From Bufo bufo (lineage: Eukaryota; Chordata; Amphibia; Anura; Bufonidae): a DNA stretch of 64,000 bases. Shown in pieces: positions 10,189 to 21,142 of this stretch. Numbering within the stretch: position 1 is the stretch's first letter; the number at the start of each line of letters is the position of its first letter. The translations under genes and the position numbers were made by a program. The notes under the pieces are model-generated. The model did not search any database. It saw only the letters and a program-made list of their open reading frames with translations, and was not told the DNA's origin. The DNA lies in NCBI RefSeq assembly GCF_905171765.1, contig NC_053390.1, positions 213,161,359-213,225,358 on the forward strand. Reading direction: 5' to 3'.

Positions 10189-12495
10189 AAAACAGACATG
10201 TCAGGGGTGGCTATGCCTAAAGATTAGGTAGGTGGAGGACTGATTAACGTGAGTCAGTATCTAAGAAGAAATCATAATGCATAAATTATAAAGTAAACAT
10301 GTTCAGCCTATTGTTATGTTTAACCAGTTCAAAAACCCGGCCATTCCTGACAAGGCAGGTTTTTTATTTTTTTTTATGATACGCAACTTTAAAAACAACT
10401 TTTTTTCCGTTCAGAAATGTAAATAATTTTTGCACTTTTGTTCAGTGATACATGGAGCTTTTTCATACCTGTAAAAATGTAAAAAAAAAAGTAAATTCTG
10501 TCACCGGAACTACCTGCCGGATCTGGAAATCCATATGCAAACGGATAGCATTTGTAGATGGATCCGGATGCGGATCCATCTCATAAATGCATTGCAATAC
10601 CAGATCCGTCTCTCTGGTGTCATCCGGAAAAACGGATCCGGTATTTATTTTTTCACATTTTTCCGGAACACTTGGTTAATGCATTAATGCATTTCAATGG
10701 AAAAGTGTTCCGGAATTTTGGACGGAGAAAATACCACAGCATGCAGACCGTCCAGCAGTCGCTACAAACCGTGGCATGTAAGGGGTTAAACAGCCGAGAT
10801 CAGGGCCAGCACCAACCTCGGCCGTTGTTGCAGAGTGGCAGCTGCATGTTTCCTGAGCTGCTGCCGTCGGCAGACAATAATGCAACACAGAGTGAAGATC
10901 AGATCCTGAAACCGTAAAAATTAGAGCAACTACTCTCTGACTGGCGAGTCTGTACAGACTCGCCAATCAGAGCGATTGCTGGCAAGGGACCACTATGATG
11001 GGTGGCTTGCCAGCTTCTCCCATGTCTCTGCTCTAGGGGCTGTGACTCACAGTTCAGATGTAGTTGTAGGTCTGATTGCAGCAAGTTACATGCATTCTGG
11101 ATGTACCGCTACATCTATTTGCAGCAAAGGGTTAAAGTATAGGAATAAATTGACCGTCACCATTCTCTTGGTCAAAGTGGGGTGTCCTCGCATAGTCTGT
11201 TTGTTGGCACCGATTAGACAGTGACAGAGTTTGTAGGGACACACCCCCAACTGATAACACCCAGTTGTCACCCAGTTACACAGCTTTGCATTTATAAAAT
11301 GCCCAGGAGGGTTTTTTGCCCCTGTAACTGACACTCCTTTGTATGACCAAGTTACAATGAAAAAGTGCAAAAGCAAATGTAACCATTCTCTATAGGTCTT
11401 TTTATGACCTCTTAGGGAACATATTATGTGCCAAAAATATATAAAAAAACAAAATAACAAGAGGAAAAATACCACATCAAGTCAATAGAAAAGTATCCAA
11501 AATATATCAAAGCTACCATCACAAAATAGGCAACCCATTTTTAATATTTAGGAAATATAATTAAATATACTTTGAAAATAAATAATTTTTTTTACAGCTT
11601 TCCTCCCACCCCCGAAAAAAACTTTAAAAAACATTAAAAGTTTTTGCCAGATATGAGCACTGCACTTGGCTACCTTCAACAGTCCCATAGAGCGGCAGGG
11701 TGAATTTTCTTCATCAGGAAGCGAACATGGGATCCCTGTTTTCATTATCTCTGGGGATCCCAGTGGTCGGAGCCCCACCAGTTAGTTATCAATAACATTC
11801 ATACTTGTCACAACCCCTTTAATAAATGTTACATAAAGTCACAAATATTATTTTGTTTAGGGCCATTAAACCACAGAAAAATGTCTGGTCACTAAGGGGC
11901 TAAAGCCCAGAATCTTATACACTAGGTGAAATATTGAGTGCTCAGCACTCCTTTGAAGTCAAGGAGCAGCGTGAAAAGTCTTCTTTCCTTCCTGTCTTTT
12001 CGTGTAATTTTAACTTTTTTTATATGCAAATGAGCCTCTTCGCCCACCTCATTTCCATGCCCTTCTGTCTTTATTGACAGGGCCAGGCCAGCGTAGGTTC
12101 TCCTGCTGGCCCTGTCTGCCGTGTAAATCTCGCGCCTGCGCCGTTCGGCGCAAGGCAAGAGAGAAAGCCGGCAGCCTCTACGGGCATATAATAAAAGTTT
12201 AAATTACACGAAAACAGGGGCATAATTAAATAAAAGAAATGCAGAGTTAAATTCAGGTGACATTTTCACATCTATAATGTCAGCCTGTTTAATAGCGAAA
12301 ATTGGGGTGACAGAAACCCTTTAAGAGGAAAGATCACTCTCCACCTCACTCACCTTTCCCACAGTACAGCCTCCAGTGACAAAATCTCCAAGTCACACAT
12401 TTTTGTGCAAAATGCAGCTTGCGCAAAAGTTTACAACTTTAATAAGTCAGAAAACTGACTTAAAAATTCCCTCCACTGACCAGATTTTCTAAAAG
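10189..12495. other. Intergenic stretch with MITE fragments
   Basis: No gene recognised. 10500-10740 is rich in CGGATCC-type palindromic words, as in the frog 'foreign-looking' MITEs. 11820-12330 carries MITE-like ends (for example ACAACCCCTTTAATAAATG near 11811 and GAAACCCTTTAAGAGG near 12313). The longest frames overlap these and have no family signature. Confidence 0.35.
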
Positions 12496-13869
12496 GTGCA
12501 CCAAAAAACAGAAGTGACTGTGTGTTCTGTTTCTGAGGCTGCACCTGATGTTGGCAGTCCTGGCGCCGTACGGCCAAATGCACTTGCGCATTGGAGTCTA
12601 GCGCCGCACCTACGTCGACCCGATCACGTGATGTGGCGAGGTCACGTGGGCCGACATCGCTCTGTGCGTGCGCACAGGGGCCGGTCTTCTTCCCCTTCTT
12701 TTAAATACAGCGCGCCAAATGGCGTTTGTCAGACTTACGCCTGACAGTGGGACACTGCGAACTCTGGTGCCCACTTCCCTGGACATCTGCCACACGCCCC
12801 TCCAGGAGCATTGTAAGTACCACTCTCTACTTATCATAGAGTGCAGGCTGAGCGGGATCTGTTTCCTAATGGGTCCGTCCGTGTGTTTGTATATCTGCTG
12901 CAGGTGATACTGTGGAGCAACGCCATAGGCCTCGCTACAGTAGCATTCTGACTTGTCTTATTCTGCAGAGCTGTGCCATATGCCCCCTTCAGCGGTTAGG
13001 CAGCCAGGATTTAGTTAAATACTAAGCCCCGTGTCCCCTGACGATTCATGGGGCTCTCTTAGTATATAAAGTAGTTTTTGATATGTTCATTTGATGAAAC
13101 GCGTTGGGACACGCGAACATATTGTGGCCAATCTATTTCATGTATGATTCCATTACCCTGATCAGGCATCCAGTTTAGCCTCTGGACACGTTGTGTAGGG
13201 CCTGATAGGGATCCTTGATCAGGGTGAGGTTCTGGACGGGGCCAACCCTTGCGGGGCACAGACCCCGTGTTAGGTCACTAGGGCTAAATAGGTCAAGTAG
13301 GGTGTAATAGGGACAGATTGTTCTTCCCGAGGCTTCCCCACCGCTAAGACTGATGACCTAAGGACCTGATGCCTGTATTACTGTTTGGACATCTGGTATC
13401 CAAAGCCCGCAAGGAGTGACCATCTCCTCTACCGACATTCCACACTTTGGGAATAGTGAGGTTTCTCAACTAAACCGGTAAGACCATTCCGTGTTTTCAT
13501 ATAGCGTCCCGCTCGTCCCAGCATCTGTTCACGGGACTCGGACTCAGGGACCCTATGGCCTGGGTTGTATGTACCTAGCTTGGTGTGTCGCTGTTTTTCT
13601 ATGTGGCACACTTGTTTGGTCCTGCACCTGTTTGTCTGTTTATGTTCGTAAGGTTTTTTTTTATTTCACGGCTACGGGAGTTCTCATTGAGTATATTAAA
13701 AGCTAAGTTTTACTATGGTACTGCTCCCCTTTTCCTGATTTTGTAGACTGCTCTTCGAGCAGTACCCAGGGAGAGGTGTGTATGCACTATTCTCTCCTGG
13801 TGAGACAGTTCCTTTGTGTTCTGTTTAGACGTTTTATAGGTGTTTAAGGTGCAATAAAGAAATAAAATA
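12496..13869. other. GC-richer unrecognised stretch, probably a decayed mobile element
   Basis: It contains CACGTGATGTGGCGAGGTCACGTG near 12626-12650 (given in pieces: CACGTGATG, GTCACGTG) and 'GATGAAACGCGTTGGGAC' near 13091. The latter is a motif I associate with repeated frog sequence. Several short frames exist in both directions, none with a recognisable domain. Confidence 0.3.
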
Positions 13870-13876
13870 AAAATAT

Positions 13877-14225
13877 AAGGGCTTGTTCACACGATCATGT
13901 GAAGCCCATACCCGTGCTGTGGACCACAAATTGCGGTCCGCAATGCACGGGCACAGTCCATGGGGCAGCTGCATGGGGATTGCAGACCCATTCACTTGAA
14001 TGGATCCGCGATCCGTCTGTTCGGCAAAAAGATAGAGCAAGTTCTATCTTTTTGCGGTGCGGAGGCACGGAATGGAATCCCAGAAAGCACTCCGTAGTGC
14101 TTCCGTAGTGTTCCGTTCCGTAGTGATGCGGAATGCACACTGAACAGTACCCATGTATTGCAGATGCGCAAATACGGTCCGCAATACGGCAACGGGCAGC
14201 ACACGTTCGTGTGAATGCGCCCTAA
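13877..14225. repeat. Palindromic MITE (TTCACACGAACG type)
   Basis: The ends are GGGCTTGTTCACACGATCATG and the inverted ACGTTCGTGTGAATGCGCCC. The inner arms pair TTGCGGTCCGCAATGC with GGTCCGCAATACGG, and AAAAAGATAGAGCAAG with TTCTATCTTTTTGC. Mirror-image short frames on both strands are by-products of the palindrome. Confidence 0.7.
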
Positions 14226-15095
14226 AGGAGACTTTCCTGTGAACACAAAGCACTTACTACCGTGTGAATCTCGAGGATACAGATTTGATACCTTTTACAG
14301 TTTAGATTCCTTTTAAACTTCCCGTAATCACTTCTGGTAACTTTATTCTGCACTGCAACAAGTGTAACAGAAAAAGGGTGGTGCGACTTCTAAATATCGT
14401 ATGTGGTGGAAACAGGATGCACAGTAGACTGGAGGACGCAGATGGTCTTTATGACAAAGCTTTTACATAGTTAGATAGTGGGTTAAAAAAAGACCTAAGT
14501 CCATCTTGAATAGTGTGCTACTAGAAGTCATATTAACCAGTTGTGTGCTGCATTTAATTCTGCAAGGATGTTTCTGAATGCCCTTGCAGAATTAGCAGCT
14601 GCACTGAGGTTGTACAACTAGAGGAGTGGGAAACCGGATGTCCGTGACAGCAAGGCTCCCCATAGAAAAAGCAGAAATGGGTTTCTACCATCCCAATCCT
14701 GTATACATAACGCTCAAAGAGTAGTGTGTACTGTGTATGCTTACTGCTTCCACCCAGCGATCATGTGATCTCTGGGGTCCTGGTAAGTGCACAAGCTGCT
14801 GGCCCTGTAAAACTCCTTGTACAGCCTAGTAAAACCTCTGGGGACTTTATTCACTCCTGTATCTGGGGCTAATAGGTCAGCCCCAAATACAGGAGAATTC
14901 AGCAATAAAAAAATGTAATGATAAAATACCCCCTTAAGGTCTTGTGTGACAGTATAGAGGGTACAAAGTGTAAAATAGCAAAGACCAAATTAAAAATTAA
15001 AAAACACCACCACTAACCTTCCGCAGCTTCTAGACCTGCCCCTCTGGACTATAAACTATATTTCCCTATATCAAAATGACCATTTGGCCTCTTTG
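14226..15095. other. Intergenic stretch with a small LINE-like scrap
   Basis: At about 14465-14520 the words ACATAGTTAGATAGTGGG and AAAAGACCTAAGTCCATC resemble the common frog repeat 'tacatagttag...gacataagtccatc'. Otherwise no gene, no tandem repeat and no clear element ends. Confidence 0.3.
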
Positions 15096-16406
15096 TAGTG
15101 GCGTCGCTACAGGGGAGAGGGGGGGGCATTTGCCCCCCCTATGTTATTCTTTGCCCCCCCCCCCCAGGTGCCCCCCCGCTGATTCCCCCCAAAGCAGGCC
15201 GGTGAATACTAATGAGCGCTCATTAGTACCGAAGGAACAGGAAGCGGTAAACGCTCTGTACTTACCACTTCCTGGTCCTCGGCTGTCGGCTATGCAGGGC
15301 TGCGCACAGCGTGAGGGCGCTCTGTGACCTCACGCTGTGCGTGCCAGTTCAGAGCACAGTCGACTGAGGAGAGAGAAAATTGCAGGCGGCGTCCAGGAGC
15401 AGGAGAGGTAAGTGGTTTTTTATTTTATAAAAAATGTGGCTGCTGGGGGCATAATAGGGGCTAATCATGAGAGGCATAATGGGGGCTAATTAGAGGCATA
15501 TGAAGGCTAATTAGAGGCATATGGGGGCTAATGAGGCATATGGGGGTTAATGATGCATAATGGGGGCTGATGAGAGGCATCATTGGGGCTAATTAGAGAC
15601 ACAATGGGGGCTAATTAGACTATTAGAGGCATATGGGGGCTAATGAGGAATATGGGGGCTAATGAGGCATATGGGGGCTAATAAGGCATATGGGTGCTAA
15701 AAAGAGGCATAATGGGGGCTAATTAGAGACCTAATGGGGGCTAATTAGGCATATGGGAGCTAATTAGGCATATGGGGGCTAATAAGAGGCATAATGTGGG
15801 CTAATGAGGCATAATGGCTTATAATGGGGGCTAATGAGGCATATGGGGGCTAATAAGAGGCATAATGTGGGCTAATAAGGCATAATGGCTTATTATGGGG
15901 GCTAATGAGGCATAAGGGCTGATATGGGGGCTAATGAGAGGCATTGGGGTAATAAGAGGAATAATGGGGTCTAATGAGGCATAAGGGCTTATAATGGGGG
16001 CTAATGAGGCATAAGGGCTGATATGGGGGCTAATGAGAGGCATGGGGGCTGATATGGGAGTGATGAGAGGCATAATGGGGGCTAATAAGAGGCATAATAA
16101 CAGTGTCATCCACAGATGCCCCCATAACAGTGTGTCTTCCACAGATCCACCATAACAGTACGCCTGCGCACTGACGAGAGACAGAAAGGGGAAAGAATCC
16201 GCGGAAGCAAGCAGAGGACGGCACAGCAGACGACTGAATAGCTTCTTTTGTAAGTAAATTGTTTTATTATAAATGTATCCCTGCATACCGCAATTCTCTC
16301 GTATTTTGTAATCTTATTTATATATACTTATTTTGTTTTTGCCCCCCCATTTTTGACTGTGGTATCTTTGTGCCCCCCCTATATATTGTTCCTAGAGTCG
16401 CCACTG
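15096..16406. mobile_element. Non-autonomous hAT-type element carrying a minisatellite
   Basis: The left end is TAGTGGCGTCGCTAC and the right end is AGAGTCGCCACTG. The 8-bp flanks are CCTCTTTG (15088-15095) and CCTCTTTC (16407-16414), a target duplication with one mismatch. Both ends have runs of C (TGCCCCCCCTA and TTTGTGCCCCCCCTA in opposite halves). There is no transposase. The ends resemble the CAGGGGCG family at 827-1444 and 30431-31662. Its centre is the array listed separately. Confidence 0.75.
15470..16100. repeat. Minisatellite of about 20-bp units
   Basis: Variants of GGCATAATGGGGGCTAATGA are repeated about 30 times with GGCATATGGGGGCTAAT as the alternate form, and some double units containing GGCTTATAATGGGGGC. 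Stops and shifts are frequent. The minus-strand 151-residue frame that crosses it is a translated repeat ('ISPYASL...'), not a gene. Confidence 0.9.
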
Positions 16407-16969
16407 CCTCTTTCACATTAACATTTTTCGTGGACGTTCGTTTTCTGTATTCATCACGGATAGCACACATTGACTATTAATGTGTATGTTCACAAATCCG
16501 TTGATTTTTCTCTGACAGTGGATCAGTGCAAAAAATCATGGGAGACATGCACCACTTTGCTCCGTGATGCAGACCAAACACGCCCATTGAAGTCTATGGG
16601 TCCGTGAAAAACAGAGCATGGATGGCATCCGTGTTCGGTCCATTTTTCGCTGACCACTTATAGAAAATCCTCTGTAAATTAATTTTCAGCTGAGCAGTAG
16701 AATATGGATGACACAAGGAAGGCAAAAAACAGACACCTGCCTGATCTGTACTGTAATGAATTGTACTCACATATTGCCATCAGTACGAGTTACTATAGTT
16801 AAGGTCAGACAGCAACACACAGCATTATAAGTCATTTTAACAGAGGCTGTTGCTGGTATGGGGTTTGGCTGGTTAGGTAGGGGCACAATATGCATATTAT
16901 TGCTGTTCTGGCCTCAATCTTCTGCAGGTTATCTAACAGTAAACACAGAATATTAATCAGCTCTTACAT
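16407..16969. other. Intergenic stretch with MITE-derived words
   Basis: It carries fragments such as TTTCACATTAACATTTTTCG, ATTGAAGTCTATGGGTCCG and AACAGAGCATGGATGG, typical of frog palindromic MITEs. No gene is recognised. Confidence 0.35.
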
Positions 16970-17060
16970 ACCCTCTTCTCCAACCCCAGCGATCTCCTGC
17001 CCTACAGGTGGGAGCCCTTCTTCTGCCATCTGCTTTTCCTCCTTTTCCACATCATCTAAT
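16970..17060 (-). other. Candidate small exon, Glu/Lys-rich, minus strand
   Basis: On the minus strand about 30 codons read like protein: 'DDVEKEEKQMAEEG' then 'LPPVGQEIAGVGEEG'. They run directly into GGTATGT (about 16970-16976), a good splice-donor sequence; in the unspliced frame a stop follows at once. Upstream (17061-17147) is the right arm of a frog MITE, offering a CCCAG acceptor at about 17080. It lies about 3.9 kb downstream of MORN3 on the same strand. I do not recognise the protein; it could be a downstream exon, another gene or chance. Confidence 0.2.
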
Positions 17061-18037
17061 ATTGATGGTCGGTGGTGGTGCTGGGAGTCGGACCCCCACC
17101 AATCAGATACTAATAATTGATCCTGATGATAGGTTATCAATATTTAAATAGGACCTGCCACCTCTCCACTCATCTATTATTCCTGCTGGAAGTTTCTGAA
17201 TAAATCTAACAATTGGTTGTTACCAGTTGGACAGTGTCAGACTGGGCAGGGGCACACCACCAATGGGTAAAATCCAGTTGTACATTTATTCAAACTTCTA
17301 GTAGGAAAAATAGAGAAACAGCACAATAATAATAATAATAAAAAATTATATAGCGCCACAATATTCCGCAGTGCTTTACAAGTTCATAGGGTTCATATAC
17401 AAAACAAAACATAAAGTAATAAAAACTAATGCTCCAGAATTGTCACTTCAGGTGGACTAAAACAGATGGGAATGGTGACAGGTCCTCTTCAAGTCCCAGA
17501 CAATAAGCAATGAAAGTTGTTTTTTTTAATTGCAATTATAAAAATAACATGTCTATATTAAGCACTTAAGTTTAAGAAAAAAAGCATTGTTCCCTTTTTT
17601 TTTTAAAGGGGAAGTACTATGCACTTTCACCTTACTAGCTATGCTATTGTACAATTTTTTATCTGTTACTTCCCACTATACGCACAGTTTTCTGTTTTAT
17701 CCATTGAAATGTGTGACCAGGCAATTGTGTCACCAGACAGCTGCTTCCTTTTAATGCAGAGAACAGAGAGAAGGCAGTCCTGTTTTTTTCTTCCCTGTCT
17801 TGGAAGATATATGTGAGTGCCACCTGTTAGCTGCTCACATACATTCCTGTTGTCTGAGAGAAGAGGAGAGATACGCCTCATTCACACAGTCAGTGTTTGG
17901 TCAATGATTTCTATAACTGATTTTGAGCCAAAACCAGGAGCATCTCTAAACATAGAACTGGGGCAGATCTTTCCATTACACCTCATGTCTGTGGAGGCTC
18001 CAGTCCTGGTTTTGGCTCACAGTGTCTGATGGAATCA
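17061..18037. other. Repeat-derived spacer
   Basis: 17061-17147 is a MITE arm (GGAGTCGGACCCCCACC, GATAGGTTATCAATATT). 17325-17410 contains an AAT microsatellite followed by TATATAGCGCCACAATATTC and CGCAGTGCTTTACAAG, a very common interspersed amphibian repeat. The remainder has no recognisable gene. Confidence 0.45.
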
Positions 18038-18388
18038 CTAATCAAAATACGTGCTGCGGACCGCAAATTGCAGTCCGCAGTGAACGGGCACCATAGTTGC
18101 GGATGCGGACCCATTGACTTGAATAAGTCCGCGATCCGCAAGATTGGATAAGATTAGGACATGTCCTAATCTTATCCAGTGTGAAGGCTCAGACCCGAAA
18201 GCCCTTCTGTGGGCTTCCAATCCGAGCTTCCATTCGCAAAAGATAGGACATGTTCTATCTTTTGCTGTATCTTGCGGATTGCAGACCCAATCAAGTCAAT
18301 GGGTCCACATCCACACCACGGAGCGTACACGCCATTTACGGGTCGCAATACAGGCACAGAGCCCTTACGCTAGTGTGAATGGACCCTA
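18038..18388. repeat. Truncated palindromic MITE
   Basis: It has inverted blocks GCGGACCGCAAATTGCAGTC / TTGCGGATTGCAGACCC and two TTCTATCTTTTGC / GCAAAAGATAG copies. The left end (ATACGTGCTGCGGACC) lacks the usual terminal block; the right end is GCCCTTACGCTAGTGTGAAT. Confidence 0.6.
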
Positions 18389-19341
18389 AGGCCCCTTTCA
18401 CACGGGCAAGATTTCCGCGCGGGTGCAATGCGTGAGGTGAACGCATTGCACCCGCACTGGATCCGGACCCATTCACTTTAATGGGGCTGTGCAGATGAGC
18501 GGTGATTTTAACGCATCACTTGTGCGTTGCGTGAAAATCGCAGCATGCTCTATATTGTGCATTTTCCATGCAACGCAGGCCCCATAAAAGTGAATGGGGC
18601 TGTGTGAAAATCACAAGCATCCGCAAGCAAGTGCGGATGTGGTGCAATTTTCACGCACGGTTGCTAGGAGACGGGATGGAGACCCGATCATTATTATTTT
18701 CCCTTATAATATGGTTATAAGGGAAAATAATAGCATTCTTAATACAGAATGCTTACAAAAATGTTGATTGAGCGGTTAAAAATAATAATTTAACTCACCT
18801 TAATCCACTTGCTCGCGCAGCCTGGCTTCTCTTCTGTTTTCATCTATGCTGTGCACAGGAAAAAGGACCTTTGATGACGTCACTGCGCTTATCACATGGT
18901 CCGTCACATGATACATCACCATGGTAAAAGATCATGTGATGGACCATGTGATGAGTGCAGTGACGTCATCAAAGGTCCTATTCCTCAAAGAAGAAGACAG
19001 AAGAGTAGCCGGGCTCTGCGAGCAAGTGGATTAAGGTGAGTTAAATATTTTTTTATTTTTTTTAACCCTTCCATCCCTATTGTACTATGCATTCTGTATT
19101 AAGAATGCTATTATTTTCCCTTATAACCATGTTATAAGGGAAAATAATACAATCTACAGAACACCTAACCCAAACCCGAACTTCTGTCAAGAAGTTCGGG
19201 TTTGGGTACCAAACATGGCGATTTTTCTCATGCGCGTGCAAAGCGCATTACAATGTTTTGCACTCGCATGGAAAAATCGCGCATGTTCCCGCAACGCACC
19301 CGCATCTTTTTCCGCAACGCCCGTGTGAAACCAGCCTAAGG
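18389..19341. repeat. Large palindromic MITE, about 950 bp
   Basis: Outer ends: TTTCACACGGGCAAGA on the left and GCCCGTGTGAAACC on the right. Middle arms: TTATTTTCCCTTATAA copies at 18708-18735 and 19110-19145. Inner arms: TTAACTCACCTTAATCCACT against AGTGGATTAAGGTGAGTTAA, and AGGACCTTTGATGACGTCAC against GTGACGTCATCAAAGGTCCT, centred near 18925. A related but shorter element lies at 63028-63805. Non-coding. Confidence 0.75.
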
Positions 19342-20948
19342 CGTTATGCAGTGTGAGAATAGATACAGGAAAGTACTAGAAGTGTATTGGCTGTCTGTTT
19401 TAACAACTCAAGGACCAAGTAAATTTCAGGTGCAACTATTTTTGTTTATTCCCTGTCTGTCTTTAAAGAGTCATAACTTTTTAATTTTTCTGTTAACATG
19501 GCTTGTTTTTTTGTTTTTTTTTGTGGGATACGTTGTACTTTGTAATTGAATAATTCAATGGTTTGTATAATGTGTTAAGAAAGTAAAAAAAATTAAAAAA
19601 TAAATTGTGGGGTGGAAATGGAAGTAAATGCAATTCTGACTTTGTTTTTTATTTTTTGTTTTTACGGCATTAACAGTTCGGTAAACATGACATTAACTTT
19701 ATTCTTTGGGTCATTATGATTATGACCATACCAAATTTATTTAGTTTGTTATGTTTTACTTATTTAAAAAACAGCCACAAAAAAACTAAGCGCAAGCGTG
19801 GGTTGTTTTTTTCCACCATGCTTTTTGTGCCATTTTCCGGGGCGTTTGCAAACTGTGTTTCCCACTAGCGGTTTCTTCATGGCATTTTCCTCTATAGAGA
19901 AGGGAATGCTGCGTTTTTTAAGAGGACAAAGACAAAAAATGCCACCTACTTAACAAAAATGTCAGTAGCAAAAAATAAATAAATGCTTGTGCGTCCTGTG
20001 TTTCAAGTTTCCCATAGACCTTCATCTAACATCTGGAGCTGGCAATTACCACAAAAATGCGGCAAAAAATTGCAGGTGTAAAAACTGCCACCAAAAATGC
20101 AGAAGTGCAGAAAAACGACAGCAAAAACCTATGTGTAAAAAAAAAAATACCTTAAAAGGTTTTTTCCAAGATTTTTTTTTTTAAATAAATCAGCTGCCAG
20201 CATGGAGATGTATAAAATAAAGAAAAAAAACACTCCACTTTTAAATGTCTCATCACTACCTTGCCTTCAGCTGTTAACTCCACTGGGCCTGCAGTGGTCC
20301 TTGTCATTCAGTGTACGCCATCCCAGCCAATCACTGGCCTCAGCACTCACTGCTGAGGCTGCTGAGTCTAATGACTGGCTGCAGAGGTGACTGGAATGAT
20401 GAATGCCACATGACCACTGGAGGCCCAGAGGGGATCTGAGTAAGGGCCCAGTCCCCCAAAACATTGCAGTTGCATGTGGTCATGCAGGTTTCTACCACCT
20501 CAGATTGAATACATCTGGTTTAGTGGTGAATTATTTTTATTTAGAGAACTTGTGGAGACTACCTTGTCCTGATAAATCCCTCTAGTTTGTTTCCATGCTG
20601 TACACAGCACTTCCTGTTGCTGTATCCAATCAAACCCATAAAGCACTTCTTTCTCTACCACAGCTCTAGCACTGCCCCTAACAACACCCAGCTGGTTTAT
20701 AGCTCCTTGCACCCAGCTAGTTACCTAGACACGCCCCTAGCACTGCCCCGCCCATGGACATCACATCGCAGGAAATAAAGAGCTGCATGGACATGGTCAT
20801 GTGACCACAGCCCAGAACGTAAGATACGAGCAATAAAGGTAAAAGAAATACATTACAAAATTACAGATACCTTCATAACTGATTCTTTTAAAGGATGTTG
20901 ATCCAAACCGTAAAACTCCTTCAAGCTGGACAATGTAGAACATAAACA
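19342..20948. other. Stretch downstream of MORN3, no second gene identified
   Basis: 19450-19760 is a decayed interspersed repeat (CATAACTTTTTAATTTTTC, TTTTTTGTGGGATACG) also seen near 36052-36590 and 60810-61310. 20230-20470 contains inverted blocks around CAGTGGTCCTTGTCATTCAG. On the minus strand AATAAAAATAA near 20530-20540 could serve as a MORN3 polyadenylation signal if the last exon reads through. Confidence 0.35.
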
Positions 20949-21142
20949 CTATTTTACCTCTGGAATAGGATATTTTGTTGGGTACGGTGCTTCTACACGT
21001 CCAAAATCCACCATAGATCCACACTTTGGAATATCTTCTACCCATATTCCTTCATACAGTTGGCCTTTGTCAAGGTAATAAAACTTTCCAGGGCCATGCT
21101 TCTTTCCTCCTTTCCAGGAACCTTCATAGCGATTTTCATTGG
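20949..21142 (-). CDS. MORN3: MORN3 last recognised coding exon
   Basis: After acceptor ATTTACAG it encodes '[19 protein letters not shown]', '[20 protein letters not shown]' and '[20 protein letters not shown]' followed by 'PEVK' and a TAG stop at 20951-20949. A donor-like GAG|GTAAAA occurs inside the last codons (GT at 20957-20956). The reading-through version reproduces the conserved PEVK; a spliced version would need a distal exon for the mammalian-type tail. A following candidate exon at 20871-20925 would leave a 32-base intron, so I do not accept it. Confidence 0.85.

Noticed and set aside
15831..16286. 151-codon minus frame rich in ISPYASL repeats
   Set aside because: Translation of the 20-bp minisatellite; not a protein gene.
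20871..20925. Candidate fifth coding exon of MORN3
   Set aside because: Would leave a 32-base intron after the previous exon, shorter than vertebrate splicing normally allows.
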